Assembly: GCA_900471925.1 (NCBI GenBank)
Contig: UCGV01000003.1
Location: 248,001 to 312,000, forward strand
DNA: 64,000 nt
DNA from: Hyphomicrobiales bacterium
GTDB taxonomy: Bacteria; Pseudomonadota; Alphaproteobacteria; Rhizobiales; Rhizobiaceae
Direction of reading: 5' to 3'
Both the position numbers and the translations under genes were made by a program. The notes beneath the pieces are model-generated. The model was not told the DNA's origin. It did no database searches and worked only from the letters and a program-made list of their open reading frames with translations. Positions 29,305 through 40,938 of this stretch are shown here, in pieces (positions within the stretch are counted from its first letter, which is position 1; each line of letters opens with the position of its first letter).

Positions 29305-30297
29305 ATGCAGACCTATCGCTTGGGAAAAACCGGTCCTGAAGTCTCAGCCATCGGCCTCGGCTGCATGGGCATGTCGGGCATGTACGGCCCATCGGACCGC
29401 GCTGAAAGCATCGCAACCATCCATGCCGCGCTCGATGCCGGCGTCAACCTGCTCGACACGGGCGATTTCTATGGCATGGGCCACAACGAGATGCTGATCG
29501 GCGAGGCGCTGAAGGGCCGCAAACGCGAGGAGGCAGTGATCAGCGTCAAGTTCGGTGCGCTGCGCGATCCCGCAAACGGCTGGAACGGCTACGACGCCCG
29601 CCCGATCGCAGTAAGGAATTTCCTTGCCTATACGCTGCAGCGCCTCGGCGTCGACTATATCGATATCTACCGCCCTGCCCGCCTCGATCCGAACGTGCCG
29701 ATTGAAGAAACAGTCGGCGCGATATCAGATCTTATCAAGGCCGGCTACGTGCGCCATGTCGGCCTCTCCGAAGTCGGCGCCGATACGATCCGCCGCGCCG
29801 CCGCCATTGCCCCCATCGCCGATCTGCAGATCGAATATTCGCTGATCTCGCGCGGCATCGAGGATGAAATCCTGCCCACCACCCGCGAGCTCGGCATCTC
29901 CATTACCGCCTACGGCGTGCTCTCACGCGGCCTCATCAGCGGCCATTGGCAGAAGGGCCAGCAGGGTGCGGGCGATTTCCGCACCTTCAGCCCGCGCTTC
30001 CAGGAGGGCAATATCGATGAGAATCTTGCACTGGTGGAAGAACTGCGAAAGATCGCGACCCTCAAGGGCGCCTCGGTCGCCCAGGTCGCGATTGCCTGGG
30101 TTGCGGCACAGGGCAAGGATATCGTGCCTGTGGTCGGCGCCCGCCGCCGTGACCGGCTGACGGAAGCACTGGATTCACGCGCGGTCGAACTGACAGCCGA
30201 CGATCTCTCCGCGATCGAACGCGCCGTGCCGAAGGGTGCCGCCAAGGGCGGCCGCTACCCGGATGCCATGCTCAAGCACATGGACAGCGAAAAGTAA
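29305..30297 (+). CDS. aldo/keto reductase
   Basis: The 330-residue protein is an NADPH-dependent aldo/keto reductase of the AKR13-like group: LGLGCMGMSGMYG-type N-terminus, Asp and Tyr of the catalytic set in DTGDFYGMGHNE, Lys in ISVKFG, and the phosphate-binding VVGARRRDRL near the end. The ATG at 29305 follows AAGGAGAAGAAG. The natural substrate is unknown. It is probably regulated by the divergent LysR protein. Confidence 0.92.
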   Translation: MQTYRLGKTGPEVSAIGLGCMGMSGMYGPSDRAESIATIHAALDAGVNLLDTGDFYGMGHNEMLIGEALKGRKREEAVISVKFGALRDPANGWNGYDARPIAVRNFLAYTLQRLGVDYIDIYRPARLDPNVPIEETVGAISDLIKAGYVRHVGLSEVGADTIRRAAAIAPIADLQIEYSLISRGIEDEILPTTRELGISITAYGVLSRGLISGHWQKGQQGAGDFRTFSPRFQEGNIDENLALVEELRKIATLKGASVAQVAIAWVAAQGKDIVPVVGARRRDRLTEALDSRAVELTADDLSAIERAVPKGAAKGGRYPDAMLKHMDSEK

Positions 30298-30309
30298 GGT
30301 CCGAAAGGC

Positions 30310-30342
30310 CGGCACCCTGCCCGTTGGGCTGGGTGCCGGATC
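30310..30342. terminator. hairpin between convergent genes
   Basis: CCGGCACCC and GGGTGCCGG form a 9-base-pair stem enclosing a second GCCC/GGGC pairing, in the 51 bases between the convergent reductase and metallopeptidase genes. There is no T run, so it may act as a shared, weak terminator for both. Confidence 0.5.
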
Positions 30343-30348
30343 GCAGAT

Positions 30349-31281
30349 TCAGATCGGGTTGGAGAACGTATCGCAGGCCGAAAGCTGCCCGCTGTCGAAG
30401 CCGCGCTTGAACCACCGCACGCGCTGCGCGGAGGTGCCGTGGTTGAAGCTTTCAGGCACGACATAGCCTTGCGAACGCTTCTGCAGCGTATCGTCACCGA
30501 TCTGCTGGGCGGCGTTCAGCGCCTCTTCCAGGTCGCCGGCGTCGAGAATGCCCTTCTGCTGCGTATACTTGCCCCAGATACCGGCAAAGCAATCCGCCTG
30601 CAGCTCGACACGCACCGACATCTTGTTGGCATCTGCCTCGCTCATGCTCTGGCGGGCCTGATTGAATTTCGGCAGGATGCCGAGCAGGTTCTGCACGTGA
30701 TGGCCGACCTCGTGGGCGATCACATAGGCCTCTGCAAAATCGCCGGAAGCGCCGAACTGATCGGAAAGCTGTTGGAAGAAGGCAGTGTCCAGATAAACCT
30801 TGTGATCTCCGGGGCAATAGAACGGACCGGTCGCAGCCGATGCGAAGCCGCAGGCCGATTGCGTTTGCCCAGAGAAGAGCACGAGACGCGGCTCTTCATA
30901 ATCCTTGCCCTGCGACTGGAAGATGCCATGCCAGGTATCTTCGGTTTCAGCGAGAACCGTGCGCACGAAAGCGGTCATCTCGTCATTGGCGGGCGCCTGT
31001 GGAGACGATTGGCTTTGCTCGTAGCCGGGGCCCCCGACCGAACCGCCGCCATCCATCACCTGCATCAGGTCGATACCCATTGCCTTGAAGAGCAAGTAGA
31101 TGACGACGAGGAAGATGATCGTGCCGATGCTGAGCCCGCCACCGCGGCGGCCGACGCCGCCACCGGACGGGAAGCTGAAACCGCCACCGCGACCGAAAGG
31201 ATTGCGCCCTCCCATGCCGCCGGAGGGATCGCTGCGGCGATCCTCGATATTGTCGGACTGACGCCGGCCTTTCCATTCCAT
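30349..31281 (-). CDS. neutral zinc metallopeptidase (YpfJ family)
   Basis: The 310-residue protein has a Gly-rich N-terminal segment, one membrane helix (residues about 50-66) and a metallopeptidase domain with the zinc site HEVGHH at 190-195 plus a later conserved Glu-rich AD segment (VELQADCFAGIWG). The layout fits the YpfJ/zinc-metallopeptidase family, anchored in the inner membrane with the catalytic domain in the periplasm. Its substrates are unknown. It converges with the aldo/keto reductase gene. Confidence 0.9.
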   Translation of the reverse strand: MEWKGRRQSDNIEDRRSDPSGGMGGRNPFGRGGGFSFPSGGGVGRRGGGLSIGTIIFLVVIYLLFKAMGIDLMQVMDGGGSVGGPGYEQSQSSPQAPANDEMTAFVRTVLAETEDTWHGIFQSQGKDYEEPRLVLFSGQTQSACGFASAATGPFYCPGDHKVYLDTAFFQQLSDQFGASGDFAEAYVIAHEVGHHVQNLLGILPKFNQARQSMSEADANKMSVRVELQADCFAGIWGKYTQQKGILDAGDLEEALNAAQQIGDDTLQKRSQGYVVPESFNHGTSAQRVRWFKRGFDSGQLSACDTFSNPI

Positions 31282-31495
31282 GATCGATCTCCCCGGCGAT
31301 GCGCCCCGTACATGCTCTCAGGAGTCAGTTATATATCCTGAGAGAAAACGAATTCCAGCCGCTTCCTCACGCGAGGCCGCCTCGAGGCGACGGAATTGAT
31401 CGCCGCCTCCCAAGCTGAAGAAATACCGGCAAATGCTTGACGCGACTCCTGCTTTCCCGCTTCCTGACAGCGGGGAGACCAGGAGGAGAATGCCG

Positions 31496-32518
31496 ATGAA
31501 AGCCGTGCGCCTGGAAGCGACCGGAAAGCTGTTCATGCGCGAGGTCGACAAACCCGTCCCCGGACCGGGTGAAATGCTGGTGCGCGTGGAGGCCTGCGGC
31601 ATCTGCGGCACCGACCGCCATCTTTTCCTCGGCGAGTTCCCCTCCCATCCGCCTGTTACACTCGGCCACGAATTCGCGGGCATCATCGAGGCCATCGGCC
31701 CCGAGGTCTTCGACTTCAGCCCCGGCATGCGAGTAACAGGCGACCCCAATATCGCCTGCGGCCGCTGCGAGGAGTGCCACAACGGCCGCATCAACCTCTG
31801 CCGGAACCTGCAGGCGATCGGCATCCACAAGGATGGCGGCTTTGCCGACTACGTTATCCTGCCGCAGAAACAGGCTTTCGTCTTGCCACCAAGCCTCGAT
31901 CCGTTGCATGGCGCCTTCTGCGAACCACTCGCCTGCTGTCTGCACGGTGTCGATCTTGCCGACATCAAGACCGGTTCTTCGGTCATCGTGCTCGGCGGCG
32001 GCGTCATTGGCCTGCTCACGGTACAGCTTGCCCGGCTCGCCGGCGCCACTCGCATTCTCCTCGTCACCCGCAATGCCGACAAACGTGCGCTCGCCGAAAC
32101 GCTCGGCGCCACCGCGAGTTTCGATCCGTCAAGCTCAGATGCCGTCACCGGCATTGCCGGCGATAGCGGCCTGCTGCCCGACGGCGCCGATATCGTCTTC
32201 GAATGCGCCGGCGTGGCCGAGACCATGATGCAGGCACCGAAACTCGCAAGACGCGGCGGCACCGCCGTCATCCTCGGTGTCATGCCGCAGGGCGCAAAGG
32301 TGGAGATCGAGCCCTTCGATCTCCTGTTCCGCGAAGTGAAGCTCATAAGCTCCTTCCTGAACCCCTTTACCCATCAACGAGCGGCCGATCTCATCGCTTC
32401 GGGCGCAATCAAGGTCGAGCCGCTGATTTCACGTCGTGTGACACTGGAACAGGCATCCGAAGCGATCGCAAATCCGGCCCTCGGCGGCGAGATTCGCACG
32501 CTCGTTGTGCCCGGCTGA
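31496..32518 (+). CDS. zinc-dependent alcohol dehydrogenase family protein
   Basis: The 340-residue protein is a zinc medium-chain dehydrogenase: catalytic-zinc ligands in ACGICGTDRHLF and GHEF, the structural zinc lobe CGRCEECHNGRINLC, and the Rossmann motif LGGGVIGLL. It resembles sorbitol/galactitol-type dehydrogenases, but the substrate is not readable. I chose the ATG at 31496 because AGGAGG lies 9 bases upstream; an ATG two codons earlier sits only 3 bases from it. Confidence 0.88.
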   Translation: MKAVRLEATGKLFMREVDKPVPGPGEMLVRVEACGICGTDRHLFLGEFPSHPPVTLGHEFAGIIEAIGPEVFDFSPGMRVTGDPNIACGRCEECHNGRINLCRNLQAIGIHKDGGFADYVILPQKQAFVLPPSLDPLHGAFCEPLACCLHGVDLADIKTGSSVIVLGGGVIGLLTVQLARLAGATRILLVTRNADKRALAETLGATASFDPSSSDAVTGIAGDSGLLPDGADIVFECAGVAETMMQAPKLARRGGTAVILGVMPQGAKVEIEPFDLLFREVKLISSFLNPFTHQRAADLIASGAIKVEPLISRRVTLEQASEAIANPALGGEIRTLVVPG

Positions 32519-32695
32519 CAATGGTCCCTCAAGGTGCGATCCGGATTCCTGTCGATTCCGTGATTTATGGGGTTCCGTTTGCAAAAACATTTGCCTATAA
32601 GCCGCTTCTAGCCTGAAAAGACCCTCAATGCGCGACCCGACCCGGTGACCTCCACCCTGGCCGGCTTTCTGCGCAGCTAGAAATGGATATCGCCC

Positions 32696-36181
<3,486 letters not shown>

Positions 36182-36259
36182 TCCCCAGGCGAAGAGGCAT
36201 CGTCTCCTCGCTTGCTATTCTGCGACCCAAAATTGCAGACAATGAAACTTGATGTTAGC

Positions 36260-36287
36260 CTGCTCCCCAGCCGTATCGGGGGAGCAG
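36260..36287 (+). promoter_or_regulatory. hairpin occluding the Shine-Dalgarno of the DUF2235 gene
   Basis: CTGCTCCCC (36260-36268) and GGGGAGCAG (36279-36287) form a perfect 9-base-pair GC-rich stem with a 10-base loop. The 3' arm contains the Shine-Dalgarno (GGGGGAG), and the stem ends one base before the ATG at 36289. In the mRNA this should hide the ribosome site. Confidence 0.65.
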
Positions 36288-36288
36288 C

Positions 36289-37488
36289 ATGTCGAAGAAT
36301 ATCGTCATTCTGTTCGATGGCACGTCGAACGAGATATCTGCGGATCGCACCAACATCCTGCGCCTGTTCGGAACGCTGAAGCGTTCAGATGAACAGATCG
36401 TCTATTACGATCCCGGCGTCGGCACGCTTGGTGCGGCCGATGCCTGGTCGCGCCGCTACCGCAAGGCCATCGAGGTCTGGGGGCTCGCCACCGGCTGGGG
36501 TCTCGATGAAAACGTCAAGGGTGCCTATCGCTTCCTGGTCGAAAATTACGATTCCGGTCCGCCCGACGATCATGGCGGCCATCCCGAGCGGGACCGCATC
36601 TATATCTTCGGCTTCAGCCGTGGCGCCTATTCCGCCCGCGTTCTTGCAGGCTTCATCCATGCCTTCGGCCTGTGCAGCAAATATCACCTCAACCTGCTCG
36701 ACTACGCCTACAGAACCTACAAGGGAATCTCCGATCAGGAACAGCGCGCCGACAATAGCGAGGGCAGCGATCCATCGGCGGCCTTCAAGAGCATGCGGCT
36801 TTACGAGCGTATGCTGCGCAACGACCGACCACCGATCAAGCTGCTTGGCCTCTTCGATACCGTTGCCTCGGTCATCGAGGCAGGCAAGGGACGGATCCAG
36901 TTCAAGACCCATCCCTTTACGCGCAAGAATCCAAGTGTCGAATATGTACGCCACGCCATGGCGATCGATGAATGCAGGACCATGTTCCAGCCGGAGTTGT
37001 GGACGCCGGATCAGGACTATCGCGGCAATCCCTTTAAGCCCGCAACGGCAAAGCAGGACCTCAAGGAGGTCTGGTTTGCCGGCGTCCACGGCGATATCGG
37101 CGGCGGCTATCCGGAGTCCGAAAGCGCGCAGATCAAGATCCCGCTGGAGTGGATGATCCACGAAACGGAGCCGACGGGGCTTCTCTACATCCAGCGCACC
37201 GTCAACAATATCGTTCGCGGCAAGAGCGACAATGACTATGTCGAGCTCAATGCAGCCGCACCGCTGCATGAATCGATGAGCGCGGGCTGGAAACTGCTCG
37301 AATATATTCCACGGCGCGTGCCCGAAAATTCCTGGCGCAAACGCGGTAACCGAGGCGGCATCTATCTGCCTCGCGAAGACCGGCGTTTCATCCCCGATGG
37401 CGCAAGCCTGCATGAGTCCGTCAGGGTGCGCATGGTAACAGGATATAATCCACCGAACCTGCCGAAAGATCCGGTCTTCGTTCCCTGA
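36289..37488 (+). CDS. DUF2235 domain-containing protein, putative alpha/beta hydrolase
   Basis: The 399-residue protein matches DUF2235, the family that includes the Tle1 phospholipase effectors of type VI secretion. It starts with KNIVILFDGTSNE, has the nucleophile elbow GFSRGAYSAR near residue 106, and an aspartate/histidine-rich segment (AGVHGDIGGGYPE) near residue 265 that supplies the catalytic acid or base region. No VgrG, PAAR or immunity gene is adjacent, so a secreted effector role is not supported here; a housekeeping lipase-like role is equally possible. Confidence 0.88.
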   Translation: MSKNIVILFDGTSNEISADRTNILRLFGTLKRSDEQIVYYDPGVGTLGAADAWSRRYRKAIEVWGLATGWGLDENVKGAYRFLVENYDSGPPDDHGGHPERDRIYIFGFSRGAYSARVLAGFIHAFGLCSKYHLNLLDYAYRTYKGISDQEQRADNSEGSDPSAAFKSMRLYERMLRNDRPPIKLLGLFDTVASVIEAGKGRIQFKTHPFTRKNPSVEYVRHAMAIDECRTMFQPELWTPDQDYRGNPFKPATAKQDLKEVWFAGVHGDIGGGYPESESAQIKIPLEWMIHETEPTGLLYIQRTVNNIVRGKSDNDYVELNAAAPLHESMSAGWKLLEYIPRRVPENSWRKRGNRGGIYLPREDRRFIPDGASLHESVRVRMVTGYNPPNLPKDPVFVP

Positions 37489-37502
37489 ATCGAATTCTGC
37501 GC

Positions 37503-38951
37503 TCAGGCAGCCAGAGCCTTGATCCGATTCATGTCTGCCCGAAAACGGGCAAGCTCCTGACGTTTCCTCTCTTCATCCGGAATTCGCAGCAGGTAGGAGG
37601 GATGCACCGTGACAAAGAGCAGCCGCCCCTCTTCCATGACGATCGGCCGACCGCGCACATCCTCCAGCTTCTGCTTCTCGCCGGTCAGCGAATAGAGGGC
37701 CGTCGCGCCCATCGCCACGATCAGTTTCGGCTTGATCAGATCAAGCTCCAGCTTCAGCCACCAGCGACAATGCTGCACTTCGCCGAGATTGGGCTTCTGA
37801 TGGATACGGCGCTTGCCGCGCGGCTCGTATTTGAAATGTTTGACGGCATTGGTGACGTAGAGCCGCGAGCGGTCGATACCGGCCTGCGCGATTGCCTCGT
37901 CGAAGACCTTTCCGGCCGGTCCGACGAAGGGTCGACCCGCAAGGTCCTCCTGATCACCCGGCTGCTCACCGACGAACATGATCTCTGCGTCGTCAGGCCC
38001 CTCTCCGAACACCGTCTGCGTCGCCTTCGCATGCAAAGGGCATTGGCTGCAAACAGCCGCTTCCTGGCGCAAGGCATCCAGCGTTCCGGCTGTCGCCTGT
38101 TGTGGCATCGGAAGGCGGGCAGCAGCCTCCTGTATCCTGTTGTGATAGGGAAGCGGCATTGTCGCCTCGCGCGCGGCCATGGCGAGCACCTTGGCTTCGG
38201 CATCAGCGATCAACCCCGGAATGAGATCGGCCTCCGGCAGGTTCTTCCAGTATTTCTTCGGCATCTCGGCTTGCATGGCCTTCACCTTCAGCCGCGCCGG
38301 ATTGAAGATGCTGGCATAATAGGTGCGCCAAAGATCGTCGGTCGCGTCATGAATATCAGGCTTCTCGCACGGCGCATTGCTCGTCGTCAGCCGCTCGCCA
38401 TCCCAAGCCGCCGATCCCTTGGGCGTCACGATCAGCCAGTCCATGTCGGTGAAGCGGCGCTGGAAGAAGGGCGCCTTGCGCGTGACGATATAGTGATCCG
38501 GCTCGAACCAGGCGATGAACTTTCGGCGGGTGCCTGCGGGGGCAGCGACTTCCTTGAAACGCACGAAGGCCGTCATCTTGTGAGCGTCGCGATGCACACT
38601 CTTCTGCATCAGCCGGGCACGCGAGACCTCTTCGTCGGACGCCAGATCCAGCAGGTTCCGGTTTTCCTGCAGTCGCCAGAGCAACCTGTAGAGCAGCGAG
38701 AATCGCCTGGAATCGCTATGGCAGATCACCGCCTCTGCCAAGGCCATGAAGGCCGGTGGCACACTCATCGGCTTGCCGTAGGCAGGAGGATCGGGCGGCA
38801 ACGCATCGCGTTGAAAGGCGAAGCCCGGCTCGCTGCTCTTTTCCTGCCAGTCGATTTCGTCCGGCAGAATTCCGGCTGCGGCAAAGGCGCGGGCAGCCCT
38901 CCGCCACTCCTCGAAATCCCCCCTGCCCTCCAGAACCACGCGGCGCATCAT
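37503..38951 (-). CDS. udgX: UdgX family uracil-DNA binding protein with N-terminal TIGR03915 domain
   Basis: The 482-residue protein joins two units. Residues about 1-250 match the TIGR03915/DUF4130 domain that accompanies this family. Residues about 285-480 are a family 4-type uracil-DNA glycosylase with the iron-sulfur cysteines (CSQCPLH and others), motif GEQPGDQED, the UdgX-specific KRRIH loop (RGKRRIHQKP) and the HPS motif near the end. Known UdgX proteins excise uracil and stay covalently bound to DNA through the His of KRRIH. The start overlaps the stop of the radical-SAM gene by 4 bases (ATGA), indicating coupled translation. Confidence 0.93.
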   Translation of the reverse strand: MMRRVVLEGRGDFEEWRRAARAFAAAGILPDEIDWQEKSSEPGFAFQRDALPPDPPAYGKPMSVPPAFMALAEAVICHSDSRRFSLLYRLLWRLQENRNLLDLASDEEVSRARLMQKSVHRDAHKMTAFVRFKEVAAPAGTRRKFIAWFEPDHYIVTRKAPFFQRRFTDMDWLIVTPKGSAAWDGERLTTSNAPCEKPDIHDATDDLWRTYYASIFNPARLKVKAMQAEMPKKYWKNLPEADLIPGLIADAEAKVLAMAAREATMPLPYHNRIQEAAARLPMPQQATAGTLDALRQEAAVCSQCPLHAKATQTVFGEGPDDAEIMFVGEQPGDQEDLAGRPFVGPAGKVFDEAIAQAGIDRSRLYVTNAVKHFKYEPRGKRRIHQKPNLGEVQHCRWWLKLELDLIKPKLIVAMGATALYSLTGEKQKLEDVRGRPIVMEEGRLLFVTVHPSYLLRIPDEERKRQELARFRADMNRIKALAA

Positions 38952-40180
38952 AACAACGACAATTGTTCGGGTTGCGGCTCGAACATCGCACGCAGGTCCG
39001 GTCGGTCGACAAGGCGGTGCGGCGTCCAGCCCTCGGCAGTGATGAAGGCCCTCACCTTGCGGATGGAAACGCCGAGCCGCGGCAGATCCTCGATCCGCAG
39101 CCGGCGCTGCCGCCGCTCGGTCAGGATCGCCTTCACCGTCTTGGTGCCGAGCCCCGGCACGCGCAGGAGCTTTTCGCGATCGGCGCGGTTCACATCGACG
39201 GGGAAGTCCTCGCGATGGCCAAGCGCCCAGGCAAGCTTCGGATCGAGACTGAGATCCAGCATGCCGCCCTGCTGCGTCGAGGTGATCTCGTCGATGCCGA
39301 ACCCGTAAAAACGATAGAGCCAGTCGGCCTGGTAAAGCCGATGCTCGCGCATCAGTGGCGGCTTGATGAGCGGCAGGTTCTTGGAACTGTCGGGGATCGG
39401 GCTGAAGGCGGAGTAATAGACCCGCTTCAGCCCATAGCTGCTGTAGAGCTGGCCGCTGGTCGACAGGATCGTCGCGTCATTGGCGCCATCGGCGCCTACG
39501 ATCATCTGCGTGCTCTGGCCCGCCGGCACGAAACGTTTGCGACGCTTGGTCTGCAATGTCGGTTCTTCCGCCGCCTCGATCTTCAGCCTGAGATCACCCA
39601 TCGAGCGACGAATGCTGGCCGGCTTCTTTTCCGGCGCGAAACGGCTGATGCCGCTATCGGTCGGCAGTTCGATATTGAGCGACAGGCGATCGGCATAAAG
39701 CCCCGCCTCCTCGATCAGATGCGCAGACGCCTCGGGAATGGATTTGAGGTGGATATAACCGCGAAAATGGTGTGTGACCCGCAACTCCCGCACGATGCGC
39801 ACCATCTCCTCCATCGTATGGTCGGACGAGCGGATGATGCCGGAGGAAAGAAACAGGCCTTCGATATAGTTGCGCCGGTAGAATTCCAGCGTCAGCCAGA
39901 CGACCTCCTCCGGCGTGAACCGGGCTCGCTCGACATTGCTCGACGAGCGGTTGATGCAATAGGCGCAATCATAGATGCAGAAATTGGTGAGCAGGATCTT
40001 CAGGAGCGAGATGCATCGCCCATCAGGCGCATAGGCATGGCAGATCCCCGAGCCTTCCGTAGAGCCGAGCCCGCCGGAGCCGGCCGAATCCCTTTTGACC
40101 GTGCCGCTGGAAGCGCAGGACGCATCATATTTGGCGGCATCGGAGAGGATCGCCAACCGTTCTTTAAGCGATTTCTTCAT
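38948..40180 (-). CDS. putative DNA modification/repair radical SAM protein
   Basis: The 410-residue protein is the radical-SAM partner regularly found next to UDG genes (TIGR03916). It has a CxxxCxxC iron-sulfur motif (NFCIYDCAYC near residue 75) and a C-terminal helix-hairpin-helix (VNRADREKLLRVPGLGTKTVKAIL) that suggests DNA contact. The reaction is unknown. The ATG at 40180 has no Shine-Dalgarno; a GTG at 40192 is the only other start before an in-frame TGA. Both starts lie next to or inside a LexA box. It is the first gene of the two-gene operon with udgX. Confidence 0.88.
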   Translation of the reverse strand: MKKSLKERLAILSDAAKYDASCASSGTVKRDSAGSGGLGSTEGSGICHAYAPDGRCISLLKILLTNFCIYDCAYCINRSSSNVERARFTPEEVVWLTLEFYRRNYIEGLFLSSGIIRSSDHTMEEMVRIVRELRVTHHFRGYIHLKSIPEASAHLIEEAGLYADRLSLNIELPTDSGISRFAPEKKPASIRRSMGDLRLKIEAAEEPTLQTKRRKRFVPAGQSTQMIVGADGANDATILSTSGQLYSSYGLKRVYYSAFSPIPDSSKNLPLIKPPLMREHRLYQADWLYRFYGFGIDEITSTQQGGMLDLSLDPKLAWALGHREDFPVDVNRADREKLLRVPGLGTKTVKAILTERRQRRLRIEDLPRLGVSIRKVRAFITAEGWTPHRLVDRPDLRAMFEPQPEQLSLL

Positions 40181-40186
40181 CAGTAT

Positions 40187-40201
40187 GTTCACTAAATGTT
40201 C
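40187..40201 (-). promoter_or_regulatory. LexA (SOS) box of the radical-SAM/udgX operon
   Basis: GTTC-ACTAAAT-GTTC (GAAC-N7-GAAC on the coding strand) exactly matches the alphaproteobacterial LexA box GTTC-N7-GTTC. It lies 7 bases before the ATG at 40180. A possible but weak promoter, TTGATT, 17 bases, TAGTGA, overlaps it, and would start the transcript almost at the ATG. Confidence 0.78.
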
Positions 40202-40351
40202 ACGGCGGCAAAATCAAGGCGAAGAAACGGACCTCCCAGCAACTTCCCTTCAAAAGCAGGCACTTCAGCGGGAAGTAGAAAGTCTCGATAAGAATTTTAT
40301 GGAAATTGCGCGTGCCGATCTGCTATAAGCATCGAACTAGGTTTGTAACAC

Positions 40352-40387
40352 GGTTCCGAAGCTCCCCTTCGGGACCTGTTTTCTTTT
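40352..40387 (+). terminator. Rho-independent terminator in the greA leader
   Basis: GGTTCCGAAG (40352-40361) and CTTCGGGACC (40367-40376) form a 10-base-pair stem (one G-T pair) with a CTCCC loop, followed by TGTTTTCTTTT. It is oriented with greA and ends about 45 bases before the greA start. No gene lies upstream on this strand, so it must act on the greA leader transcript. A -10-like CTATAA is at 40323-40328. Confidence 0.8.
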
Positions 40388-40430
40388 GTGTCTGCGCGAA
40401 CTGTAGATGCGAGGAGAGAAGGACGAAAAA

Positions 40431-40907
40431 ATGGTTGATAAGGTACCGATGACACAGGGTGGTTTCGTCAAGCTGCAGGAAGAGCTGCGCTGGCGTCAGC
40501 AGGAAGAGCGCCCGCGAATCATCGAGGCAATTGCGGAAGCGCGCGCCCATGGCGACCTTTCCGAAAATGCCGAGTACCATGCCGCCAAGGAAGCGCAGAG
40601 CCACAATGAAGGCCGCGTCGCCGAACTCGAAGACCTGACGGCCCGCGCCGAAGTCATCGACCTCTCCAAGATGTCGGGCGACAAGATCAAGTTCGGCGCC
40701 AAGGTGAAGCTCATCGACGAGGACACCGAAGAGGAGAAGACCTACCAGATCGTCGGCGATCAGGAAGCCGACGTGAAGCAGGGCCGCATCTCCATCTCCT
40801 CCCCGATCGCCCGCGCGCTGATCGGCAAGGAAGTCGGCGATTCCATCGAAGTCAACGCGCCGGGTGGCTCGAAAGCCTACGAGATCCTCTCCGTTTCCTG
40901 GGGCTGA
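40431..40907 (+). CDS. greA: transcription elongation factor GreA
   Basis: The 158-residue protein rescues backtracked RNA polymerase by stimulating transcript cleavage. It has the N-terminal antiparallel coiled coil (residues about 8-75, with the acidic tip in [14 protein letters not shown]) and a C-terminal FKBP-like domain ending in YEILSVSW. The ATG at 40431 is preceded by GGAGAGAAGGA. A terminator in its leader suggests control by early termination. Confidence 0.97.
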   Translation: MVDKVPMTQGGFVKLQEELRWRQQEERPRIIEAIAEARAHGDLSENAEYHAAKEAQSHNEGRVAELEDLTARAEVIDLSKMSGDKIKFGAKVKLIDEDTEEEKTYQIVGDQEADVKQGRISISSPIARALIGKEVGDSIEVNAPGGSKAYEILSVSWG

Positions 40908-40938
40908 TCGCCCGCGCCTTTCCCCGCGAGACCAGCCT

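Noticed and set aside
36185..36225. Possible terminator after carB
   Set aside because: The GCGA-AGAG / CTC-C-TCGC stem has a mismatch and no T run.
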